Below are positions 43,239-50,408 of a stretch of 52,401 nt of DNA, piece after piece. Source of the DNA: Archaeoglobus sp. JdFR-37 (GTDB lineage Archaea > Halobacteriota > Archaeoglobi > Archaeoglobales > Archaeoglobaceae); the NCBI GenBank assembly GCA_002010215.1, contig MTMY01000001.1, forward strand, positions 1 through 52,401, written 5' to 3'. Position 1 is the stretch's first letter, and each line of letters starts with the position of its first letter. The notes beneath the pieces are model-generated. The model made no database searches and was not told the origin of the DNA. It was given only the letters and a program-made list of their open reading frames with translations. Made by a program: the position numbers and the translations under genes.

Positions 43239-43410
43239 GGTCAAGTATCCGGGGCTGAACCGCATGGCAGAGGAGTTGAGCAGGATTCTGAACAAACATC
43301 CAGCAGCAGTTCGCAATACCATCCTGAGCAACGTGAAGCACTTGCTTGAGAACATTCCGCCTGATGAGCTTCTCTCAATCTTTGAGGAGGATGGGGAAGA
43401 TGGACGATGA
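43231..43410 (+). CDS. 59-residue helical protein of early operon
   Basis: ATG overlaps the preceding gene's end. The sequence is helical (AEELSRILNKHPAAVRNTIL, HLLENIPPDELLSIFEED) with an acidic end that carries the GAGGAGG ribosome site of the next gene. Unknown function. Confidence 0.5.
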   Translation: MPEVKYPGLNRMAEELSRILNKHPAAVRNTILSNVKHLLENIPPDELLSIFEEDGEDGR

Positions 43411-43612
43411 GACTCTCTGGGCTATCGCCCTGAACGGTTCTCCCATTGCTGCCGCCATAGCTCTCGCCATCCTTGATGAGAGGCTTGGAGGGAAAATCTC
43501 CGAGCTGAAAAAGAAGCTGGATGAGATGTATGCTCCCCACCGCAGGAGCGGTATGGCCGGTGAAATCCCGGCGGGGAGCAGGAAAGGAGGTGTGACATAT
43601 GGCAGAGGTTAA
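43400..43612 (+). CDS. 70-residue helical protein of early operon
   Basis: Overlaps its neighbours at both ends. A hydrophobic helix (ALNGSPIAAAIALAILDERLG) precedes a coiled segment (ISELKKKLDEMY) and a Gly/Arg-rich tail. It could be membrane-associated or oligomeric. Unknown function. Confidence 0.5.
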   Translation: MDDETLWAIALNGSPIAAAIALAILDERLGGKISELKKKLDEMYAPHRRSGMAGEIPAGSRKGGVTYGRG

Positions 43613-43919
43613 GGAGGCCGGAAAGATCGGGAAGGTGGAAAAGGTTGAGAATGGAAACGGAAACGGAGAGAAAGCAACCAAAAAGCCAGTTGAGACGGTG
43701 AACATCTTCACCAGCAACGGGATGCTTAGTTTCAGCGTGTGGGAGGGAGGCAGCATAAGCGTCAGAGTTAGCAGGAGGAAGGATGGAAGCGATGAGTACG
43801 AGAACGTCTGGAGCGGCAGGATAAACCCGGTTGACTTCATAAGCCAGTTTGGAGAGCTCAGGACTGTTGCAAAGACAGCCCAGGATGAGCTTAAGAAGAT
43901 TTTAGGCCAGGAAATCTGA
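43599..43919 (+). CDS. Unknown 106-residue protein with beta-rich core
   Basis: A strong GGAAAGGAGGTG ribosome site precedes the ATG. The first 32 residues are Lys/Glu/Asn-rich and probably disordered; the rest has strand patterns (NIFTSNGMLSFSVWEGGSIS, VRVSRRKDG) and a final helix. A beta-core plus helix next to a rolling-circle Rep would fit a single-strand DNA binding protein such as a PC4-like fold, but no signature is decisive. Confidence 0.55.
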   Translation: MAEVKEAGKIGKVEKVENGNGNGEKATKKPVETVNIFTSNGMLSFSVWEGGSISVRVSRRKDGSDEYENVWSGRINPVDFISQFGELRTVAKTAQDELKKILGQEI

Positions 43920-43952
43920 TCTCCCTTTTTATTTTATGACAGGAGGGTGAAG

Positions 43953-44288
43953 ATGCCTGAATATTATCGAAGTATTGAGCTCAACTTCGGGAATGAGGAG
44001 ATTAGCTTTGGTTTTTACTACGACAGCAAGAAGCACAGATACCTGATTTCTATTAACTACGGGGAGGAATATATCAATGTCACGAGAAAAGAGGGAGAGA
44101 CGATTCTCGCTTTTCTGAAAATACTCAAGGACTTCCTTGGAAGTCGAAATAATCTTCGAATTCCTAGAAGCGGATCTTCTTCTAAAGATTCTTCGAGTAG
44201 GTCCGACTCTCGAGACGTCGAAAGAGCATTAGACTTCTTGGAAGAGGCAGCTGCCTCTAAAATTTCTTCGACTCCCAAGGAGGTTTAA
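43953..44288 (+). CDS. Unknown 111-residue protein with Ser-rich linker
   Basis: From ATG 43953 (GGAGGGTG site). The first 70 residues look like a small alpha/beta domain related in style to the preceding protein (SIELNFGNEEISFGFYYDSK). A linker of about 20 residues rich in Ser/Arg/Asp follows, then a final helix. The linker DNA is unusually rich in TCGA and CTTC repeats. It directly precedes the Rep gene. Confidence 0.55.
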   Translation: MPEYYRSIELNFGNEEISFGFYYDSKKHRYLISINYGEEYINVTRKEGETILAFLKILKDFLGSRNNLRIPRSGSSSKDSSSRSDSRDVERALDFLEEAAASKISSTPKEV

Positions 44289-44305
44289 TCAACTCAAACA
44301 TTAGC

Positions 44306-46177
44306 ATGAAGCGGGTTGTTGTTGCTGTCTCTCCCTTCGCAGAACCCCACGAATTTTTAGGAGTAGATGGGGAAGTCTATTCTGTTGTTCCTAACGCTGT
44401 TCTAATTCTCCCTGAGCTTAATGCTAGGGTTTTGGAGAAGCATAAGCTGGCCAGGATAGTTGGGGAATATAAAGAGCCGGAAGAAGATCCCTTTGAGCGG
44501 TGGCAGAGGGAAAGCATTGACCCCCTGGACTTCCTGGAAGACCCATCGGATGATCCTATCAAAGCATGGGCTGAGGCAGAGCTTCAAAAAGAATACTCCA
44601 AACCCTCACCAGACCTCAACCGCATCGTAGAGCTCCGCATGATAGCAAAGGGCCTCAACCCTGTGGCGATTCTAAGCAACGACACAACCAGGCCCTCACC
44701 AGCCACTCCGACCCAATCCCACCAGGGGAGCCCCACGGGTTTATCTCGACCCTTTAGTAATACGGTACAGGCCCAAAATTTTGAGGATTTTATTGAAGAG
44801 GATGAATTCAAATATGAGGGGCAGAAGCTGAGGCGAGCCCTTGAAACCTTCGGGCTTAGGTGTATTACAACGCTGCAGGCTGTCAGGATCTCTGGCCTTA
44901 ATCAGATTGATTTGAGCGGTTATGCGATTCTCGATTATGGTTATACGAGGGTTGAGCTGCATGAGGAGTTTGCCAGGCTTTTACATGATTTGGGGTATAA
45001 TCTCGAGAAGGATTTTGCCTTAACGCTTCTCTTTGAGGAGTATCGTTGCGAAAAGCACGGTTATGTTTACAAACCCGTCATAGACTGGGAAAAGAAGTTC
45101 TTCAATGAGGATGGAGACAGGAAGAAAAGCTTTAAGCTGATTGCCGGGCGCTTGCATCCCTTAAAGAAGTATTCGGACAGTAAGCGCTACTCAGCCTTAA
45201 AGCTGGAGCAGATTAGGGCGATAAATGACGTTGCCAGCCAGGAGGCTGTTAGCTATAGAGTTTTTGATGGGTTCCTTAAGAAGGTGAGGCAGAGGGATTT
45301 AGCTTTGCTCTGGATGGTGTTTACGATTCCTGATAAGCTGAGTAAGGATTTCGCCAGCTATACGCTTGCCCATCCTGGGAAAGTAGAGGATCTGATGAGA
45401 AAAGCTGTTAGATCCACCCTTAAGAGGTTCCTTAGGAAATACCTGAAGAAACATGAGAACGTTCCATTATATGGCGATTTCAAGATGGGCGGGCTTATGA
45501 ACATCCATATCTGGAGCAGCAGCGAGCCAACAAAGCCCCATTTCCACGTTCACGTCATGCTCTGGAACATCGTTATCCATGAGGGAGAGATTATCAGGTT
45601 CAGCCCCTATTTCCCCAAGGAGTGGCTTGCAGAGCTCAGGAAGCTCTGGGCCAGTGAGCTCAGGAAGAGGGTTAAGAAGAGCGACATTTACGTTTGGACT
45701 GACCCCTTCCGCTGGGAGGAGGATTTTGATTCTTTCAACATCTACACCTCATACACCTGGCTGGACAAGGATGAGAGCGGAGAGCTGGAGGAGGCTGGCA
45801 GAATTGCTCATCATCTCCGCTACAACTCCCGAAAGGCTGTTGTTGATCTCAACGAGTTCTTTTACTCTGGAGTTAGGGCTGATGAGCTTACTGACAAGGA
45901 GAAAGAGTGGGTGAAGTTTCTCCTTGAATACAGCAACAGAACCAGCAATTTTGGCTTTATGAACAACTGGCGGAAGGTGTTTGGGATAAGGAGAGATGTG
46001 GTAGAAGAGTTTCTGGAGAGGCTCCAGAAGGAGCATTATGAGTATTGCCCGATCTGTAAGGCTAAGCTGGAATACGTCAGGCTCACCACTATTGATGAGG
46101 TGGTGAGGCGTAGGCGTCTGTTGGTGCTGTGGTATTTTGATAGAAGGATGAATATTGAGGTTTGGAGGGGGTTATAG
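44306..46177 (+). CDS. rep: HUH rolling-circle replication initiator (Rep)
   Basis: 623 residues, much longer than the roughly 300-residue Reps of small haloarchaeal plasmids. The HUH motif is H414-V-H416 within KPHFHVHVMLW, and the catalytic tyrosine is most likely Y506 (HHLRYNSRK). A C-terminal zinc ribbon starts at C581-P-I-C584. The N-terminal 150 residues are acidic with a Pro/Ser/Thr-rich linker (SPATPTQSH). It would nick the double-strand origin and drive rolling-circle replication of the excised genome. No ribosome site lies close to the ATG; the GGAGG at 44278 is distant. The stop is 14 nt from attR. Confidence 0.88.
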   Translation: MKRVVVAVSPFAEPHEFLGVDGEVYSVVPNAVLILPELNARVLEKHKLARIVGEYKEPEEDPFERWQRESIDPLDFLEDPSDDPIKAWAEAELQKEYSKPSPDLNRIVELRMIAKGLNPVAILSNDTTRPSPATPTQSHQGSPTGLSRPFSNTVQAQNFEDFIEEDEFKYEGQKLRRALETFGLRCITTLQAVRISGLNQIDLSGYAILDYGYTRVELHEEFARLLHDLGYNLEKDFALTLLFEEYRCEKHGYVYKPVIDWEKKFFNEDGDRKKSFKLIAGRLHPLKKYSDSKRYSALKLEQIRAINDVASQEAVSYRVFDGFLKKVRQRDLALLWMVFTIPDKLSKDFASYTLAHPGKVEDLMRKAVRSTLKRFLRKYLKKHENVPLYGDFKMGGLMNIHIWSSSEPTKPHFHVHVMLWNIVIHEGEIIRFSPYFPKEWLAELRKLWASELRKRVKKSDIYVWTDPFRWEEDFDSFNIYTSYTWLDKDESGELEEAGRIAHHLRYNSRKAVVDLNEFFYSGVRADELTDKEKEWVKFLLEYSNRTSNFGFMNNWRKVFGIRRDVVEEFLERLQKEHYEYCPICKAKLEYVRLTTIDEVVRRRRLLVLWYFDRRMNIEVWRGL

Positions 46178-46190
46178 ACCTTAGAGGAGG

Positions 46191-46208
46191 ATAGCCCCGC
46201 GGGGATTC
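46191..46208 (+). repeat. attR, 18-bp direct repeat inside tRNA-Gln
   Basis: Identical to 29985-30002. It covers the acceptor 3' strand, the discriminator base and two bases of flank of the tRNA gene, plus part of the T stem. The tRNA gene stays intact, so integration does not cost the host the tRNA. Confidence 0.9.
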
Positions 46209-46264
46209 GAACCCCGGTCGCCGGCTCCAAAGGCCGGCATGATTGACCGCTACACCACGGGGCT
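46192..46264 (-). tRNA. tRNA-Gln (anticodon UUG)
   Basis: 73 nt including the discriminator A. The acceptor stem AGCCCCG pairs with CGGGGCU; the anticodon stem CCGGC/GCCGG holds loop CUUUGGA with anticodon UUG; the T arm is CCGGG-GUUCGAA-UCCCGG-like with the invariant TTCGAAT. CCA is not encoded. It is the integration target of the provirus, whose attR is the 3' end of this gene. Confidence 0.95.
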
Positions 46265-46339
46265 TTCAATGGTTGTCAAGTAATAAGTGACAACTGCAAA
46301 CATTTAAATTCTACGGCTCGTTGCCTCTTCGGAGGTGGG

Positions 46340-47671
46340 ATGTTGGAATGGTTTGAAAAATATTTCAGGTTTTCAGAGTACGGAACCGATCTGAGAACAG
46401 AGACCATCGCAGGGCTTACGACTTTTATGACAATGGCATACATCATCTTCGTGAATCCTGCCATTCTGAGCGATGCTATTGGTAAAGAGGCGATACCAAG
46501 CCTGGTAACTGCAACTGCAGCCTCAGCAGGAATTGCAACCATCATCATGGGACTGTATGCCAGAAAGCCCTTTGCCTTGGCTCCAGGCATGGGCCTCAAT
46601 GCCTATTTTGCCTACGGTGTCGTTCTCGGAATGGGTTATCCATGGCAGGTTGCTCTTGCAGCAGTATTCGTAGAAGGGCTGATATTCATCGTTCTGTCAA
46701 TAACACAGCTCAGAACTGCAGTTATCAACGCAATTCCATTGAGCCAGAAATACGCAATTGGAGCAGGTATCGGTCTTTTCCTTACCCTCATTGGCCTGAA
46801 ATCGGCAGGCATAGTTGTTCCCAATGAAGCAACCATAATAGCTCTCGGAACTCAGAACATGGCTCAGCCATCTTTCTGGCTGGCAATATTCGGTGTATTC
46901 TTCGCCGCATCCCTTATGGTCAGGAGAATTCCCGGAGCTCTGCTTATTTCCATCATAGTTACGACGGTTCTGGCCATCATTGCCGGAGTAGCCTCAGCTC
47001 CCGAGAAAATTCTGGAGTTTCCGACTGTCGAGTACACGTTCTTCCATATGGACTTGGCAGGACTGCTCAATGTAGGAGCGATAGGCGTTGTTTTCGCTTT
47101 CTTCATGGTGGACTTCTTCGACACCCTTGGAACTGTTGCCGGACTGAGCGCAAAGGCAGGGTTTTTGAGAGAGGATGGCAGCATACCTGATGCAGACAAA
47201 GTGCTCCTCACCGATGCTATCGGAACCACCTTTGGAGCAGTCATGGGCACTTCAACAGTAACAACCTACATCGAAAGTGCTGCAGGTATTGAGGAAGGAG
47301 GTAGAACGGGATTCGTGGCTCTGGTAGTGGGGGCTCTTTTCCTGATCGTTGGTCTCTTCGTCTCGCCAATCGCAGCCATCATTCCTGCTGCAGCCACAGC
47401 TCCAGCCCTGATCATCGTGGGCTTTCTAATGATGAGCGTTGTAAAAGAGATTGACTTCACAGACCTGACAGAAGCTATTCCCGCATTCTTCGTCTTGGTG
47501 ACAATCCCATACACATTCTCCATTGCAGACGGGATTGGTGCAGGCTTCATCAGCTATGCAGTGCTCAAGGTGATTGCAGGAAAGTGGAAGGAAGTGCACC
47601 CACTACTATATGCTCTGGCAATAGTCTTTGCCGCCTATTTCCTGTACCTCGGCGGTATTATAAGCATCTGA
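46340..47671 (+). CDS. Purine permease, AzgA-like (NCS2 superfamily)
   Basis: 443 residues with about 12-14 TMs. The N-terminal RTETIAGLTTFMTMAYIIFVNP, the ALAPGMGLNAYFAY helix-break motif and MGTSTVTTYIESAAGIEEGGRTG are the AzgA/GhxP marks. These are proton symporters for adenine, guanine or hypoxanthine. TATA-like ATTTAAAT lies about 35 nt upstream and GGAGGTGGG directly before the ATG. It is divergent from tRNA-Gln. Confidence 0.9.
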   Translation: MLEWFEKYFRFSEYGTDLRTETIAGLTTFMTMAYIIFVNPAILSDAIGKEAIPSLVTATAASAGIATIIMGLYARKPFALAPGMGLNAYFAYGVVLGMGYPWQVALAAVFVEGLIFIVLSITQLRTAVINAIPLSQKYAIGAGIGLFLTLIGLKSAGIVVPNEATIIALGTQNMAQPSFWLAIFGVFFAASLMVRRIPGALLISIIVTTVLAIIAGVASAPEKILEFPTVEYTFFHMDLAGLLNVGAIGVVFAFFMVDFFDTLGTVAGLSAKAGFLREDGSIPDADKVLLTDAIGTTFGAVMGTSTVTTYIESAAGIEEGGRTGFVALVVGALFLIVGLFVSPIAAIIPAAATAPALIIVGFLMMSVVKEIDFTDLTEAIPAFFVLVTIPYTFSIADGIGAGFISYAVLKVIAGKWKEVHPLLYALAIVFAAYFLYLGGIISI

Positions 47672-47710
47672 AAGCTGAAAGCTTAAATAGCTCAACATCC
47701 TACTTTTTTT

Positions 47711-47765
47711 GCCGATGATGAATGATGGGCGAACTGATAAGTGATGACAAGGGAGAGTCTGAGGC
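47711..47765 (+). ncRNA. C/D box sRNA (rRNA or tRNA 2'-O-methylation guide)
   Basis: All four boxes are in order and at archaeal spacing: C ATGATGA (47715-47721), D' CTGA (47734-47737), C' GTGATGA (47741-47747), D CTGA (47759-47762). Guides are 12 nt (ATGATGGGCGAA) and 11 nt (CAAGGGAGAGT), and GCC/GGC at the ends form a short terminal stem. By the N+5 rule the D guide would direct methylation of U in a target matching ACTCTCCCTTG, and the D' guide of C in TTCGCCCATCAT. Targets were not searched. Confidence 0.8.
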
Positions 47766-47858
47766 ATCTTTCTATGCTTTTCCTCAACTTTTCCTCAATT
47801 TTAACTAATTTAACCACAACCCTTATATTTTCATTCTGCGTCCTTTTGAAGGGCACCT

Positions 47859-48143
47859 GTGATAAGTATAAGATTAATTCGTGATGGTAAGGTGTTGGCT
47901 GAAAGAAAGCTTTTAGAAACTTCATTGGATTATCCTGAGATTACTAGGGCAATATTTTCTGCTGCCAGCAATGGTGGAGTGGTAAGAGCTGATGAAGCAT
48001 TCTGGTGGTTTTTTCTGAGAAATCCAGAGATGCTGAATGAATGTATACTGGAATGCATTAGCAATGGAGAAAAAATCAGATTAAGGGTTATTGGAGGATC
48101 TGGCAGAAGAACTGGCGAGAGAACCAAGAAAGTCCTGAGATGA
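47859..48143 (+). CDS. Small conserved-looking protein of unknown function
   Basis: 94 residues from a GTG start, with TATA-like CTTATATTT about 30 nt upstream. A short beta hairpin start (ISIRLIRDGKVLAERKL) is followed by helices containing FWWFFL. No family recognised. Its last 63 nt overlap the 3' end of the nicotinamidase gene on the other strand; the basic tail (GRRTGERTKKVLR) lies in the overlap. Confidence 0.55.
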   Translation: MISIRLIRDGKVLAERKLLETSLDYPEITRAIFSAASNGGVVRADEAFWWFFLRNPEMLNECILECISNGEKIRLRVIGGSGRRTGERTKKVLR

Positions 48144-48662
48144 GGAAATTGCTATGCGGAAAACGTTTTCCATGTGGTGGATTGCATAGCTGAAATCGTG
48201 GTCGTTGAGGGCAGCGGTACAGTCCTTCAGCACTTCCACTTCATACCCTCTCAGCACAGCATCTCCTGCGGTGTGTAGGACGCAGATGTTAGTAAGGACT
48301 CCTGTTATGTACAGCTTCGTTACTCTAAGCTCCCTCAGTGTTAAATCCAAGTCAGTCCCGAAGAAGGCCGAATACCTTCTCTTTTTCACAAAGTAATCGT
48401 TCTCTTCCGCTCCAAGCTCATTGATTATTTCTGCCCCTTCACTTCCCGCTATGCAGTGTGCGGGCCATATCTTGAATTCTACATCATCCTCCCGATGCCA
48501 GTCTTGGGTGAATATAACAGAGATATTATTTTGCCTTGCTGCTTTTATAACCTCTGCCAAAGGTTCAAAAATTGATTTTACATGATCTCCCGCATAAAGA
48601 GCGCCGTCAGCATAGCAGAAGTCCTTCTGCATATCAACAACAATCAGCGCTTCCATGAACAC
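48081..48662 (-). CDS. pncA: Nicotinamidase (isochorismatase-like hydrolase)
   Basis: 193 residues. Catalytic triad D10 (VVDMQKDF), Lys at 93/94 (VKKRRYSAF) and C127 (TNICVLHT), with metal ligands D54, H56 (DWH) and H69 (PAHC), which are the nicotinamidase set. It converts nicotinamide to nicotinate for NAD salvage. There is no ribosome site; a TATA-like stretch about 25 nt upstream suggests a leaderless message. The Ser-rich tail overlaps the convergent gene. Confidence 0.88.
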   Translation of the reverse strand: MFMEALIVVDMQKDFCYADGALYAGDHVKSIFEPLAEVIKAARQNNISVIFTQDWHREDDVEFKIWPAHCIAGSEGAEIINELGAEENDYFVKKRRYSAFFGTDLDLTLRELRVTKLYITGVLTNICVLHTAGDAVLRGYEVEVLKDCTAALNDHDFSYAIHHMENVFRIAISSSQDFLGSLASSSARSSNNP

Positions 48663-48694
48663 ATGTTCGATTTTAAGGATTAAAATTTTGTGGA

Positions 48695-49276
48695 TTAAGA
48701 GGTCTGAGAAACTGCACTTCTTTCAGAAGGGAACTTTGATTTACACTCTTCACTACAGAAAAGATGGTCTTTAATATCCTCCTCCAGTACTACTGGATTT
48801 TTCGTTATTTTATTGCACATTTCGCATCTGTATTCAACATCAAACATCGGGTAAATGTTCCTCCTTTCGTCTTTTATCACTCCCAGCACTGGCAGAAATT
48901 CCAGCACGTCAAGCTTGATCTGAATCTCGTCTGTAAACTTCCTCAGATCTTCCAGCTCACAGAATGTTAGCTTTACTAGATATCTATCACCCATTACTCT
49001 CACTATCCAGTCCACATTGTTATTGGCTGCAAGCTCCTCCACCATATCGTCACCGCATTTAATCAGAAGAGCAAGCTGATTGACTCTTTTTCTAGGGCAT
49101 GCACCAAGTTTGACTGTAAATCTAGTAATAATCCCCATTTTAACGAGATTCTCTAGTTTTTTCTTTACAGTTGGGCGACTGAGACCACACGCTTCAGCCA
49201 GCTCAGAGATCGTTGCTCTAGAGTTTTTCCTCAGTGCTGATATGAGCCTGATATCCGCCTCATCTAGTGCTTCCAT
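48695..49276 (-). CDS. Second Lrp-type regulator with C-terminal TRASH domain
   Basis: 193 residues with the same build as the regulator at 17158: AsnC HTH (NSRATISELAEACGLSRP-TVKKKLENL), alpha/beta middle domain and a C-terminal TRASH domain (CEMCNK, then FCSEECKSKF). It keeps the C-x2-C and C-x3-C type ligands. Unlike the first copy it has no metal transporter beside it. It lies upstream of the nicotinamidase on the same strand. Its metal and target genes are not evident. Confidence 0.83.
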   Translation of the reverse strand: MEALDEADIRLISALRKNSRATISELAEACGLSRPTVKKKLENLVKMGIITRFTVKLGACPRKRVNQLALLIKCGDDMVEELAANNNVDWIVRVMGDRYLVKLTFCELEDLRKFTDEIQIKLDVLEFLPVLGVIKDERRNIYPMFDVEYRCEMCNKITKNPVVLEEDIKDHLFCSEECKSKFPSERSAVSQTS

Positions 49277-49401
49277 CAATTATAACAATAATTTTCCAGT
49301 TATTAATCTTTTCTACTATTTACTATAAAAATAAACTTACAAAATCATTTAGATGAAAGATGTTCTGGATAGATTTTGTTAAGCCACTTTGTTACACTCT
49401 G

Positions 49402-49737
49402 TTAAACCTTTATTTCGGCCCATTTTTCGGGAGTTTCGTACACCCTCAGCCTCACAACATTCAGTCCTTTTCCCTTCAGCTCTTCAAAAATTTTCAGACA
49501 CATGTTCTCACAAGTGGGGTTCTCCATGTACCTGTTCAGAAGGTTGTGATCATATTTGCCAATAATGTCTTTCACGGCAGCTTCTAGATCACTGAAATCC
49601 ATTATCATCCCTTCCTTCAGCTCTCCCGTCACCTCTACCTCAACGCGGTACGTGTGGCCATGAACATTTCCGCACTTTTCGTGACCGGGAATGTAGTGGG
49701 CGGCGTCGAAAGCGATGGAAACACAAATCGTCAGCAT
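49402..49737 (-). CDS. queD: 6-carboxy-tetrahydropterin synthase family (QueD)
   Basis: 111 residues. Zinc histidines lie in FDAAHYIPGHEKC-GNVHGHTY, the catalytic Cys is that in EKCGN, and there is a late Glu (VYETPEKW). It belongs to the 6-pyruvoyltetrahydropterin synthase superfamily; linkage with queE and queC identifies it as the 7-deazaguanine enzyme. The ATG at 49737 shares one base with the queE stop (TGATG), with GGGGTGAT upstream. Confidence 0.88.
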   Translation of the reverse strand: MLTICVSIAFDAAHYIPGHEKCGNVHGHTYRVEVEVTGELKEGMIMDFSDLEAAVKDIIGKYDHNLLNRYMENPTCENMCLKIFEELKGKGLNVVRLRVYETPEKWAEIKV

Positions 49738-50408
49738 CACATCACCCCTAGATATTTATGAACTTGAGGAACTACCCTCACATCATGCTCGATTCTCTTC
49801 TGCAGCTCCATCAGTTCCTTTAAATTTTTCGCTCCGAAAACTGGTTGGAGCACAATGGAGCAAACGTAATCTCCAATCTGCTCAGAGATCCAGAGAACTT
49901 CATCAAAAGAGAACTTCTCTGGAACAACTATTTTTGCGAAAGTCATCCTTTTTCGTGTGTTTTTGAGGACTTTAAAAGTCTCAATCGTTTTTTCCTTGAT
50001 TTCCCCCCAGTTATTTATTGCTGCACTAAGCTTGAAGTCACCAGCAACATAATGAACACACCTCTTTACTTTCCTTGCCGCATCCGGCAGTGTCATGTTG
50101 GATTCCAAGTAAAGCGGCACCGGACTTTTCAGCTGCCTTATAAAATCGGCATACAAAAGGGGTTCACCCCCTGTGAGGCTTACAGAGTGAACTGTACTTC
50201 TCTCGATTAGCCTCTGGACATATTCCTTGGAAATGGGATTTTTCAATATTCTGTTATTGATTTGATCAAAGCATTCCAGAGAAGTCTTTGTATCGCAATA
50301 GCTGCAGCTAAGATTGCAGCGGCGGAACCTTATAAAGAGCTGCCTGACTCCCACTAGAATTCCTTCTCCCTGTATTGACTCAAATATCTCGCTTATCTCC
50401 GCCTCCAA
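49737..50408 (-). CDS. queE: 7-carboxy-7-deazaguanine synthase (QueE, radical SAM)
   Basis: 223 residues. The SESIQGEG-like start (FESIQGEGILVG), the radical SAM cluster motif C-N-L-S-C-S-Y-C (CxxxCxxC) and SLTGGEPLLY are all QueE marks. It rearranges carboxytetrahydropterin to the deazaguanine ring on the way to preQ0, the precursor of archaeosine in archaeal tRNA. It overlaps queC by 16 nt. Confidence 0.92.
   Translation of the reverse strand: MEAEISEIFESIQGEGILVGVRQLFIRFRRCNLSCSYCDTKTSLECFDQINNRILKNPISKEYVQRLIERSTVHSVSLTGGEPLLYADFIRQLKSPVPLYLESNMTLPDAARKVKRCVHYVAGDFKLSAAINNWGEIKEKTIETFKVLKNTRKRMTFAKIVVPEKFSFDEVLWISEQIGDYVCSIVLQPVFGAKNLKELMELQKRIEHDVRVVPQVHKYLGVM

Larger units (their letters stand above)
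29985..46208. mobile_element. Integrated pleolipovirus-like provirus, about 16.2 kb
   Basis: An 18-bp direct repeat (29985-30002 and 46191-46208) delimits the element; the right copy is the 3' end of an intact tRNA-Gln gene. Inside are a tyrosine integrase next to attL, a structural block in the order small membrane protein, 4-TM protein, spike-like glycoprotein, multi-TM protein, small soluble protein, ATPase, then accessory genes, a regulator switch and a HUH Rep next to attR. The block order and topology match the conserved VP3-VP4-ORF6-ORF7-VP8 module of pleolipoviruses. Assignment rests on gene order and topology, not on a similarity search. Confidence 0.85.
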
